From Alphaproteobacteria bacterium (lineage in GTDB: Bacteria; Pseudomonadota; Alphaproteobacteria; Caulobacterales; Caulobacteraceae), in the NCBI GenBank assembly GCA_018895795.1, contig JAHINZ010000241.1, positions 1 to 5,374 on the forward strand: a stretch of DNA of 5,374 bases. The letters run 5' to 3'. The stretch's first letter is position 1. Each line of letters starts with the position of its first letter. Position numbers and translations under genes: made by a program. The notes under the pieces were generated by a model. The model worked only from the letters and a program-made list of their open reading frames with translations, searched no databases and was not told the DNA's origin. Of the stretch, positions 1 to 5,374 are shown in pieces.

Positions 1-68
1 GCGAGGCCCGGACGCTCCGCGACCCTTCCCATCCCTTCAGCGGGTTTCCGCGTGAGGCGGCGGTCACG

Positions 69-175
69 TGCCCCCTCCGGATGCTGCGCATCCTCCTCCC
101 CCGGAGGGGGAAGATGAAACGCGCCGACCTCATCTTCCCCCTCCGGGGGAGGAGCGCGATAGCGCGGAGGGGGCA
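69..175. repeat. Nested palindromic intergenic repeat with cloverleaf-like folding
   Basis: The element has three nested symmetries. Outer arms of 11 bp (TGCCCCCTCCG at 69-79, its complement at 165-175) enclose a perfect 25-bp inverted repeat (93-117 with 130-154) with a 12-nt loop. Between outer and inner arms sit two small hairpins: GGATGC-TGC-GCATCC at 79-93 and GCGC-GATA-GCGC at 154-165. Together they could fold as a four-way junction in single-stranded DNA or RNA. It begins 12 bases past the transporter stop codon, so on the minus strand it could end or protect that transcript, although there is no T-run as in a classic intrinsic terminator. It looks like a REP/MITE-type dispersed repeat, and I associate similar C5TCCG5 palindromes with Caulobacter genomes; copy number was not checked. 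The symmetry is directly visible, the mobile or regulatory role is inference. Confidence 0.8.
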
Positions 176-186
176 AGTCGCCAAAC

Positions 187-1092
187 CTAAACCGTCTCGG
201 CCGCCATCGCCTCAGGCTTGACGCCGCGCTTCTCGGTCAGGGCCACCAGGGCCACCCCGACCATGGTCGCGGCGCCGCCGATGATCAGTTGCGGGGTCAA
301 CCGGTCGCCCATGAAGACGATGCCGATCGTGCAGGAGACCAGGGGCGTCAGCAGGAAATACGGCGTCACCCGACCCGGCTCGCGCCGCTGGACCAGCCAG
401 AACAACAGGGCGCTGGCCCCGATGGTCGACACCACGCCGGCGAAGGCGACGCAGGCCCAGGCCAGAGGCGGGGCGGTCGTGACCCGCTGGACCACATGCG
501 GCTCGAAGGCGAAGGATAGGCCGATCAGGGTCGGGGCGGCGACGATGGCGGTCAGACCCTGCATCTTCAGCGGCTTGATCCCCGGCGTCATGCGCACCAG
601 CACGGTCGCCATCGCCCAGCAGGCGCAGGCCAGCACGATCAGCACCAAGGCCGGCAGATCGCCCGCCCCGTGCGGATCAAGACTCATCCAGGCGACCCCG
701 ACAAAGGCGACGGCCAGGCCGATCACGGCCGGCGGACGCATGGTCTCGCCCAGCATCCTCCAGGCGGCGATGGCCGTGAACGGGATCCACAGCTGGCTGG
801 CCACGACCAGCGGGCTCAGCGACTTGGCCATGCCGAACGCGGTGTAGATCAGGCCAAAATGGATCGGTCCCGACAACAGGATGATCGCCACCAGCTTCTT
901 GGGCTCGGGGAACGGCGGCCGGACGAAGACCGCCAGGAACACCAGCGCCAGGGCGAACCGCAGACCGCCCACCATCATCGGCGGAAGATGGGCGGTGGCC
1001 ACCTTGGCCGCGGCGTTGTTCAGCCCCCAGGTCAGGATGATCGCCAGAATGGCGAGGCGCTCAAGACCAGACAGGGACGAATTGGCGGGCAT
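187..1092 (-). CDS. DMT-superfamily transporter with two EamA domains
   Basis: A 301-residue inner-membrane protein with the usual length and layout of EamA-family drug/metabolite transporters: two homologous halves (about residues 12-138 and 146-286), each of about five hydrophobic helices. Family-like features are a WGLN motif at residues 22-25 in helix 1, an LRF at 44-46, LGE at 114-116 closing the first half and a matching GDRLTP near 262 in the second. The start is the first ATG after the bioA stop; its Shine-Dalgarno is weak, and no ATG or GTG lies upstream in frame. It follows bioA by 30 bp on the same strand, so co-transcription from the bioA promoter is likely. The substrate cannot be read from sequence. 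E. coli YigM, a biotin importer, belongs to the same broad family, so biotin or a precursor is a reasonable guess, but EamA proteins also export amino acids and other metabolites. Confidence 0.9.
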   Translation of the reverse strand: MPANSSLSGLERLAILAIILTWGLNNAAAKVATAHLPPMMVGGLRFALALVFLAVFVRPPFPEPKKLVAIILLSGPIHFGLIYTAFGMAKSLSPLVVASQLWIPFTAIAAWRMLGETMRPPAVIGLAVAFVGVAWMSLDPHGAGDLPALVLIVLACACWAMATVLVRMTPGIKPLKMQGLTAIVAAPTLIGLSFAFEPHVVQRVTTAPPLAWACVAFAGVVSTIGASALLFWLVQRREPGRVTPYFLLTPLVSCTIGIVFMGDRLTPQLIIGGAATMVGVALVALTEKRGVKPEAMAAETV

Positions 1093-1122
1093 GCCCGCTT
1101 GGACCAGACGCGACCGTTCGGG

Positions 1123-2397
1123 TCAATCGGCCCCGATGACGCGGCGCACCGCAAGGGTCAGCAGGGCCAGATCCGCATCCGGCGTGGTGAAGGCCGGCGT
1201 CAGATAGATCACCTTGCCCATCGGCCGGATCCAGACGCCCTCGTCCGCGAACCGGGCGCACAGATCGCCGACCGCCACCGGCGCGTCGAACTCCACCACC
1301 CCGATCGCCCCCAGCACCCGCACATCGACGACGCCGGGCGCCGTTCGACACGGCTCCAGACCTTCGGCCAGGGCGGCCGAGACCCGCGCCACCTCGGCCC
1401 GCCAGGCGCCGTCCTCGAACAGATCGAGCGACGCATTGGCCGCCGCGCAGGCCAGCGGATTGGCCATATAGGTCGGGCCGTGCATCAGGGCGGCTTCGGG
1501 GTCGTCCGACAGGAAGGCCTGGAACACCCGGGTCGAGGCCACCGCCGCCGACAGCGGCAGGGTGCCGCCGGTCAGGGCCTTGGACAGGGTGACGATGTCG
1601 GGCTCGATCCCAGCCGCCTGCATGGCGAACATCGAGCCGGTGCGGCCAAAGCCGGTGAAGATCTCGTCGAAGATCAGCAGCACGCCATGCTTGTCGGCCA
1701 GTCGCCGCAGGGCCCGCAGCGTGTCGGGACCGTGCAGCAGCATGCCGCCCGCGCCCTGAACCAAAGGCTCGACCAGGATGGCGGCGATCTCCCCGCCGCG
1801 CTGCGTCAACAGCGTATCCAGCGCCGCCTCGCCCTCGGCGTCGCGCGGCAGGTCGGCGATCACCTGGGCCGGCATGACGCCGGCGAACAGGCTGTGCATG
1901 CCCTCCTCCGGATCGCAGACCGTCATCGTCGCCAGGGTGTCGCCGTGATAGCCGCCGCGGAACGACAGGAAGCGGATGCGCCCCTGCTCGCCGCGATTGA
2001 TATGGAACTGCAGGGCCATCTTCATGGCGATCTCGACCGCCACCGAGCCGGACTCGGCGAAAAAGGCGTGGTTCAGATCACCCGGCAGCAGATCGGCCAG
2101 CCGCTTGGCCAGGCGATAGGCCGGCTCGTGGGCCAGGCCGCCGAACATCACATGCGGCATCCGCTCGATCTGGTCGCGCAGGGCCTGGGCGATGTGCGGG
2201 TGATTGTAGCCGTGGCAGGCGGTCCACCACGAGGCCAGGCCGTCGACCAGCTCGCGGCCGTCGGCCAGCACCAGCCGCGCGCCATGGGTGGCCACCACCG
2301 GCAGGGGCGGCCGGGCCGTTTGCATCTGGCAATAGGGCCGCCAGACATGGGCCGCGCCTTCGGTCAGCCAGTCGGGGGCGAGCCGGTCGGGAGTCAT
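1123..2397 (-). CDS. bioA: Adenosylmethionine-8-amino-7-oxononanoate aminotransferase (DAPA synthase)
   Basis: A PLP-dependent class III aminotransferase that transfers an amino group from S-adenosylmethionine to KAPA, giving 7,8-diaminopelargonate in the cytoplasm. The 424 residues match the family length (about 430). Visible hallmarks are WRPY at 19-22 (substrate-site Tyr), SWW at 56-58 followed by HGYNHP, the GGYHGDT turn near 148-154, the PLP-binding Asp 244 in FDEIFTGFGRTG, the Schiff-base Lys 273 in LSKALTGG, HGPTYMANPLACA at 306-318, and Arg 391 in WIRPMGKVIYL, which binds the substrate carboxylate. These features separate BioA from ornithine/GABA aminotransferases. The start is supported by AAGGA five bases upstream. 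It is divergent from bioF across 72 bp and leads a probable two-gene unit with the transporter downstream. No broken or missing active-site residue is apparent. Confidence 0.97.
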   Translation of the reverse strand: MTPDRLAPDWLTEGAAHVWRPYCQMQTARPPLPVVATHGARLVLADGRELVDGLASWWTACHGYNHPHIAQALRDQIERMPHVMFGGLAHEPAYRLAKRLADLLPGDLNHAFFAESGSVAVEIAMKMALQFHINRGEQGRIRFLSFRGGYHGDTLATMTVCDPEEGMHSLFAGVMPAQVIADLPRDAEGEAALDTLLTQRGGEIAAILVEPLVQGAGGMLLHGPDTLRALRRLADKHGVLLIFDEIFTGFGRTGSMFAMQAAGIEPDIVTLSKALTGGTLPLSAAVASTRVFQAFLSDDPEAALMHGPTYMANPLACAAANASLDLFEDGAWRAEVARVSAALAEGLEPCRTAPGVVDVRVLGAIGVVEFDAPVAVGDLCARFADEGVWIRPMGKVIYLTPAFTTPDADLALLTLAVRRVIGAD

Positions 2398-2402
2398 GGC
2401 GA

Positions 2403-2407
2403 TCCTT
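2403..2407 (-). promoter_or_regulatory. bioA ribosome binding site
   Basis: On the minus strand AAGGA lies five bases before the bioA ATG (2395-2397). This is the best Shine-Dalgarno match near that start, and it fixes the start codon against internal alternatives. Confidence 0.7.
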
Positions 2408-2409
2408 CA

Positions 2410-2457
2410 TTGCGAAGCGAGGGCGCCTTGCCTATGCCGTGCGCCCAGCCTTCGCAA
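2410..2457. promoter_or_regulatory. Divergent bioA/bioF control region: 48-bp imperfect dyad with face-to-face promoters
   Basis: The 72-bp gap between the divergent bioA and bioF starts contains a dyad centred between 2433 and 2434. TTGCGAAG (2410-2417) is mirrored by CTTCGCAA (2450-2457), and GGGCGC (2421-2426) by GCGCCC (2441-2446); 17 of 24 arm positions pair. Each outer arm begins with TTGCGA, a plausible -35. A 17-bp spacer from it leads to TATGCC (2433-2438, plus) or TAGGCA (2434-2429, minus) as weak -10 elements that overlap at the centre. Predicted starts would leave short leaders of about 25 nt on both sides. The symmetry is directly seen; promoter function and its use as a repressor operator are inference. 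Neither a BirA operator (TTGTAAACC-type halves) nor a BioR box (TTATCTATAA-type) is present. Confidence 0.5.
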
Positions 2458-2469
2458 ACGGGAAACAGC

Positions 2470-3627
2470 ATGCAGAGCCTCGACGCCTTCGCCGGCGACA
2501 AGCTGACCGCCCTGGACGCCAAGGCCCTGCGCCGCACCTTGAAGCCGACCCGTCGGCTGGACGGCGCGATCGTCGAACGCGACGGCCGGCGGCTGATCTC
2601 GTTCTCGTGCAACGACTATCTGAACCTGTCGCATCATCCGGCCGTCCGCGCCGCCGCCGCCGAGGCGGCCTTGAACTACGGAGCCGGCGCGGCCGCCTCG
2701 CGGCTGGTCACCGGGGATCACCCCTTGCTGGGCGACCTGGAAAAGCGGCTGGCGCGCCTGAAGGGAACCCAGGCGGCCTGCGTGTTCGGCTCGGGCTATC
2801 TGGCCAATCTGGGGGTCATTCCCACCGTCGTCGGACCGGGCGACCTGATCCTGATCGACGCGTTGGCCCACGCCTGTCTGTGGGCCGGCGCCAAGCTGTC
2901 GGGGGCCCGGACGATCGCCTTCAAGCACAATGACGTGGCCGATCTTGAGCGCCTGCTGACGGCCGAGCGCGCCGCCGCCCGCCACGTCCTGGTCGCCACC
3001 GACGGCGTGTTCTCGATGGACGGCGACATCGCCCCGCTGGGCCAGCTGTCGACCCTCTGCGCCGCCCACGACGCCTGGCTGCTGTCGGACGACGCCCATG
3101 GCGTCGGCGTACTGGCCGAAGGACGCGGCTCGGCGGCGCTGTTCCCGGACGCCGACATCCCTCTGCAGATGGGCACCTTGTCCAAGGCGCTGGGCTCATA
3201 CGGCGGCTATGTCTGCGGCTCCCAGGCGGTGATCGACCTGCTGAAGACCCGGGCCCGGACGGTGATCTACGCCACCGGCCTGCCGCCGGCCTCGGCGGCG
3301 GCGGCCCTGGCGGCGCTGGACATCATCGAGCGCCAACCGGCCCTGACCGCCCTGCCCCTGGCCAAGGCCCGCGCCTTTACCGCCGCCCTGGACCTGCCGC
3401 CGGCCCAGAGCCCGATCGTCCCGGTCGTCATCGGTTCGGCGCAAGCGGCGCTGGAGGCCTCGGCCCGGCTTGAAGCCGAGGGCTTCCTGGTCGTGGCGAT
3501 CCGTCCTCCCACCGTGCCCGAGGGCACGGCGCGGCTCCGCATCGCCTTCAGCGCCGCTCATTCGGACGCCGACGTGATGCGGCTGGCGGGGCTGGTGGCC
3601 GACATCCGCAAGGGTCCTTCGACATGA
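2470..3627 (+). CDS. bioF: 8-amino-7-oxononanoate synthase (KAPA synthase)
   Basis: A cytoplasmic alpha-oxoamine synthase that condenses a pimeloyl thioester with L-alanine, with decarboxylation, to make KAPA, the substrate of BioA. Its 385 residues fit the family. Seen in order: SFSCNDYLNLSHHP at 44-57, SRLVTGDHPLLGDLE near 77-91, FGSGYLANLGV at 106-116, His 134 which stacks on PLP, DGVFSMDGD at 178-186, Asp 207 and His 210 in SDDAHGVG, and the PLP lysine 239 in GTLSKALGSYGGY. The residue two after His 134 is Cys rather than the Ser usual in this HAS motif, probably a tolerated change. I chose the ATG at 2470, preceded by a weak GGGA six bases upstream. An in-frame ATG at 2434 would add 12 residues, but it falls inside the dyad and the predicted -10. 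The gene overlaps bioD by 4 bp and is divergent from bioA. Confidence 0.97.
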   Translation: MQSLDAFAGDKLTALDAKALRRTLKPTRRLDGAIVERDGRRLISFSCNDYLNLSHHPAVRAAAAEAALNYGAGAAASRLVTGDHPLLGDLEKRLARLKGTQAACVFGSGYLANLGVIPTVVGPGDLILIDALAHACLWAGAKLSGARTIAFKHNDVADLERLLTAERAAARHVLVATDGVFSMDGDIAPLGQLSTLCAAHDAWLLSDDAHGVGVLAEGRGSAALFPDADIPLQMGTLSKALGSYGGYVCGSQAVIDLLKTRARTVIYATGLPPASAAAALAALDIIERQPALTALPLAKARAFTAALDLPPAQSPIVPVVIGSAQAALEASARLEAEGFLVVAIRPPTVPEGTARLRIAFSAAHSDADVMRLAGLVADIRKGPST

Positions 3628-4292
3628 AGAGCCTGTTCGTCGCCGGGACCGGCACCGACATCGGCAAGACCCACGTCGCCTGCGCCCTGATCCGGACGGT
3701 GCGGGCGCGCGGCCTGAGCGTCGACGCCTTCAAGCCCGTTGTCAGCGGCTTCGATCCCGCCGATCCCATGGCCAGCGATCCCGGCCGCCTGGCCCAGGCC
3801 CTGGGCGAGCCCGACGCCGTGGCCCGCATCTCGCCCCGCCGCTATCGCGCCCCGCTGGCTCCAAACCTGGCCGCGCGACGGGAGGGCCAGACCCTGCGAC
3901 TGGAGGATCTGGTCGCCGACTGCGGAGCCCGCCTATCGCGTCCGGATCGCGATCTGCTGCTGGTCGAGGGCGCCGGCGGGGTGATGTCGCCGCTGACCGA
4001 CGCGGCCACCAATCTGGATCTGATGGTCGCCCTGAACCTGCCCGTATTGCTGGTCGCGGGCTCGTACCTGGGCACGGTCAGCCACGTTCTGACGGCGCTG
4101 GAGGTCCTCCGGGCGCGCGGCCTGGCCCTCACAGCCATCGTCATGAGCGAGAGCCTGGACGCGCCAGCCCTCGCTCAAACCGCCGCCATGCTGCGCGGCT
4201 TCGAGATGGACGCGCCATTGGTCCTGGCCCCTCGCGCCGAAAGCTGGGACGCGACGGCGCTGGCGGACCTGCTGTTCGCGGCGGGGTCCTGA
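3624..4292 (+). CDS. bioD: ATP-dependent dethiobiotin synthetase
   Basis: This enzyme closes the ureido ring of biotin by carboxylating DAPA with CO2 and ATP, producing dethiobiotin. The 222-residue protein carries the diagnostic P-loop GTGTDIGKTH at residues 8-17, Lys 37 in the FKPVVSGF strand that contacts the carbamate and phosphate, Asp 52 in the SDP segment, and Glu 115 in LLLVEGAGGVMSPL, the nucleotide/metal-binding loop. GSYLGTVSHVLTALE near 146-160 is also typical of BioD. The start overlaps the bioF stop as ATGA, and AAGGG at 3610-3614 inside the end of bioF provides a ribosome binding site nine bases upstream. This points to translational coupling and one bioFD transcript. It is the last gene of that unit: a stem-loop follows about 44 bases after its stop. 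Confidence 0.97.
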   Translation: MKSLFVAGTGTDIGKTHVACALIRTVRARGLSVDAFKPVVSGFDPADPMASDPGRLAQALGEPDAVARISPRRYRAPLAPNLAARREGQTLRLEDLVADCGARLSRPDRDLLLVEGAGGVMSPLTDAATNLDLMVALNLPVLLVAGSYLGTVSHVLTALEVLRARGLALTAIVMSESLDAPALAQTAAMLRGFEMDAPLVLAPRAESWDATALADLLFAAGS

Positions 4293-4333
4293 ACGGAGGA
4301 CGGAAACCTGAACCAGGAGAACAGCAGGCGATC

Positions 4334-4366
4334 AAAAGCGGCCAGCTCCCGAGGAACCGGCCGCTT
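4334..4366. terminator. Bidirectional stem-loop terminator between bioD and ssb
   Basis: AAGCGGCC (4336-4343) pairs perfectly with GGCCGCTT (4359-4366) around a 15-nt loop. Read on the minus strand, the stem runs into TTTT (complement of 4334-4337), which suits an intrinsic terminator for ssb. On the plus strand it is followed by the weaker CTTGTTG tail, after bioD. Its position in a 102-bp gap between converging genes supports use in both directions. Confidence 0.65.
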
Positions 4367-4394
4367 GTTGACGACTAACGCTAGGCGGTCAGCC

Positions 4395-4895
4395 CTAGAA
4401 CGGGATCTCATCGTCCAGATCGGCCGAGAAGCTCTCGCGCGGACCGCTGGGCTGGCCGCGCGGCGCGCCGCCGCCAAAGCCGCCGCCGCCGCCGCCGCTG
4501 GAATAGCCGTCGTCACCGCCGGCCGACGCGCCCGCGCCGTCGCCGCGACCGCCCAGCATGGTCAGTTCGCCGCGGAACTTCTGCAGCACGATCTCGGTCG
4601 AGTACTTTTCGGCGCCGGTGTTGTCCGTCCACTTGCGGGTCTGGATCGCGCCCTCGATGTAGACCGTCGAGCCCTTGCGCAGGTACTGCTCGGCGACCTT
4701 CACGAGGTTATCGTTGAAGATCACGACCCGATGCCATTCGGTCTTTTCCTTGCGCTCGCCCGAGGTGCGATCGCGCCAGGTTTCAGACGTCGCGAGACGC
4801 AGATTGGCGACGCGGTCACCGGAACTGAGGCTGCGAATCTCGGGGTCGGCCCCAAGATTGCCCACCAGAATGACCTTATTGACGCTGCCCGCCAT
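4395..4895 (-). CDS. ssb: Single-stranded DNA-binding protein
   Basis: SSB coats single-stranded DNA during replication, recombination and repair, and recruits partner proteins through its C-terminal tip. The 166-residue protein has an N-terminal OB fold (about residues 4-112) opening with VNKVILVGNLGADPE, with DNA-stacking aromatics at Trp 40, Trp 54, Phe 60 and Trp 89, and the highly conserved EWHRVV and YLRKGS.VYIEG segments. A low-complexity Gly/Ser-rich linker (about 115-150, including a run of six glycines) leads to the acidic tip DLDDEIPF, the standard partner-binding tail. Length and domain order are those of a normal chromosomal SSB rather than a phage or plasmid form. The ATG is preceded by AAGG eight bases upstream (4904-4907). 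It is transcribed alone here, with its own promoter region and an SOS box upstream, and converges on bioD. Confidence 0.98.
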   Translation of the reverse strand: MAGSVNKVILVGNLGADPEIRSLSSGDRVANLRLATSETWRDRTSGERKEKTEWHRVVIFNDNLVKVAEQYLRKGSTVYIEGAIQTRKWTDNTGAEKYSTEIVLQKFRGELTMLGGRGDGAGASAGGDDGYSSGGGGGGFGGGAPRGQPSGPRESFSADLDDEIPF

Positions 4896-4946
4896 CGTTT
4901 CGACCTTGTTCTCGCCCGGCGACCCTTGCGCCGGAATCTGATCAAG

Positions 4947-4975
4947 ACGTTAACGGACCGCCGAGGTCAACGCAA
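4947..4975 (-). promoter_or_regulatory. Candidate ssb promoter
   Basis: On the minus strand TTGCGT (complement of 4970-4975) and TAACGT (complement of 4947-4952) are separated by exactly 17 bases. The match to a housekeeping sigma promoter is moderate: TTG in the -35, and TA plus the final T in the -10. The -10 lies in the 8-bp palindrome CGTTAACG (4948-4955). Transcription would start near 4940, about 45 bases before the ATG. An alternative -35, TTGACC, lies too close to this -10. Prediction only. Confidence 0.45.
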
Positions 4976-4979
4976 TTTT

Positions 4980-4994
4980 GTTCTCAATACGTTC
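4980..4994 (-). promoter_or_regulatory. LexA-binding SOS box upstream of ssb
   Basis: The plus strand reads GTTC, seven bases, then GTTC, an exact match to the direct-repeat LexA box (GTTC-N7-GTTC) established for alphaproteobacteria. It sits 84 bases before the ssb ATG and four bases upstream of the predicted -35, in the only intergenic region serving ssb. LexA repression with DNA-damage induction of ssb is therefore likely. The box could also lie on the 3' side of the lipoprotein transcript with no effect on it. Confidence 0.75.
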
Positions 4995-5030
4995 CTGTGG
5001 ACCGAGGGCGCTTATTTTCAGACCGACGTT

Positions 5031-5374
5031 CTATTGCGCCGGAACCTGACGCACCGCGCCCGGCACGGCCAGGCGACCATCGCCGGTGCGCACCAGCGAC
5101 ATGAACCGCGCGCCGTCATAGGTCTGGCCCAGGAAGATCCCTTCCTTTTCCACGAAGATGAAGCTGCCCTGATAGGCGCCGGTCAGCGTGCGGTTGGGGC
5201 TGCCCAGGCGAATGAACCGAAGGCGAACGCCCTCCAGGATGGCCGCGCACTGCTCCATGGTCTGGACGTTCCGCTCCACGGGGTTGAACCGCAGCGTCTT
5301 GTCCTTGTTGGTCGCGACCTGGAAGCAGACGCCCTGCTCGAACGGGGCCTTGATCTGCTTTTCACAGCCGGCCA
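5031..5374 (-). CDS. Putative small lipoprotein, 5' end outside the window
   Basis: The frame stays open from the TAG at 5031-5033 to the window edge, giving 113 complete codons and no in-window start that needs to be used (a GTG at 5279 is internal). The first visible residues are AGCEKQIKAP, preceded by a codon ending in TG. If that codon is CTG or TTG, the sequence is a classic LAGC lipobox, with the lipid-bearing Cys at 5364-5366 and a mature protein of about 111 residues. Two more cysteines follow (in GVCFQ and EQCAA), which could form a disulfide in the periplasm. The C-terminal half alternates hydrophobic and polar residues with glycines (GAYQGSFIFVEKEGIFLG), suggesting a small beta-rich domain. 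I do not recognise the family and assign no function. It lies on the same strand as ssb, 135 bp upstream, and is probably transcribed separately. Confidence 0.75.
   Translation of the reverse strand, partial: AGCEKQIKAPFEQGVCFQVATNKDKTLRFNPVERNVQTMEQCAAILEGVRLRFIRLGSPNRTLTGAYQGSFIFVEKEGIFLGQTYDGARFMSLVRTGDGRLAVPGAVRQVPAQ

Noticed and set aside
1..68. A gene running off the left edge, on either strand.
   Set aside because: Short open frames exist (for example one ending at 53-55 on the plus strand, and an ATG at 30-32 on the minus strand), but none has a useful ribosome site or enough residues to recognise. A small GCGG-GTTT-CCGC hairpin at 40-51 is too short to call.
2410..2457. BirA or BioR operator in the bioA-bioF gap.
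   Set aside because: The half-sites share only the outer TTG...CAA with the BirA consensus and their spacing is much longer. No TTATCTATAA-like BioR palindrome is present.
670..2469. A very long plus-strand open frame running through the transporter and bioA on the opposite strand and joining bioF in frame.
   Set aside because: Its translation is rich in Gly, Arg, His and Gln with no recognisable domain until the true bioF start. It is the expected stop-poor shadow of high-GC genes on the other strand, while the minus-strand proteins are clear family members.
2434..2469. Possible upstream ATG start for bioF adding 12 residues.
   Set aside because: It overlaps the dyad centre and predicted -10, so it would probably not be transcribed. 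The added residues do not resemble the family N-terminus, and the ATG at 2470 gives the usual length.
2407..3099. Minus-strand open frame of 230 codons opposite bioF.
   Set aside because: It has low-complexity Gly/Arg/Gln composition without family resemblance and lies antisense to a well-supported bioF.
4896..5030. CtrA (TTAA-N7-TTAA) or DnaA box in the ssb upstream region.
   Set aside because: Only one TTAA half-site (4950-4953) is present with no partner at the right spacing, and the TGTGGA at 4996-5001 lacks the rest of a DnaA box.
5031..5279. Short complete gene starting at the GTG at 5277-5279.
   Set aside because: The same frame stays open to the window edge and passes a probable lipobox, so the GTG is an internal valine codon.

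Overview
This is a high-GC, gene-dense chromosomal window, most likely from an alphaproteobacterium of the Caulobacter type. Four things suggest this: the base composition, an alphaproteobacterial LexA box (GTTC-N7-GTTC) before ssb, scattered GANTC sites, and a G/C-rich palindromic intergenic repeat of a kind I associate with Caulobacter genomes. The genus is an inference from style and was not tested by alignment.

Layout from left to right. Bases 1-68 hold no gene I can support. Bases 69-175 are a highly structured inverted-repeat element lying just past the stop codon of a minus-strand DMT/EamA transporter (187-1092). Thirty bases upstream of the transporter, on the same strand, is bioA (1123-2397). 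A 72-bp divergent gap follows, carrying a 48-bp imperfect dyad that can be read as two overlapping, face-to-face promoters. On the plus strand come bioF (2470-3627) and bioD (3624-4292), which overlap by 4 bp. A stem-loop at 4336-4366 separates bioD from the convergent ssb (4395-4895, minus). Upstream of ssb are a candidate promoter and an SOS box. The window ends inside a minus-strand gene (5031 to beyond 5374) for a small probable lipoprotein that I do not recognise.

BioF, BioA and BioD catalyse three successive late steps of biotin synthesis: pimeloyl thioester to KAPA, KAPA to DAPA, and DAPA to dethiobiotin. BioB (dethiobiotin to biotin) and the pimeloyl-making enzymes are not in this window. 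The divergent bioA / bioFD arrangement resembles the E. coli bioA / bioBFCD control region, but I see neither a canonical BirA operator nor a BioR box. The transporter probably shares the bioA transcript, so a role in moving biotin or an intermediate is possible but unproven.

The right-hand part is unrelated to biotin. It holds the replication and repair protein SSB under probable LexA control, and the lipoprotein gene upstream of it. No CRISPR array, tRNA, rRNA, transposase or novel multi-gene system is visible. The observations most worth following are the shared bio dyad, the bioA-linked transporter and the cloverleaf-like repeat.
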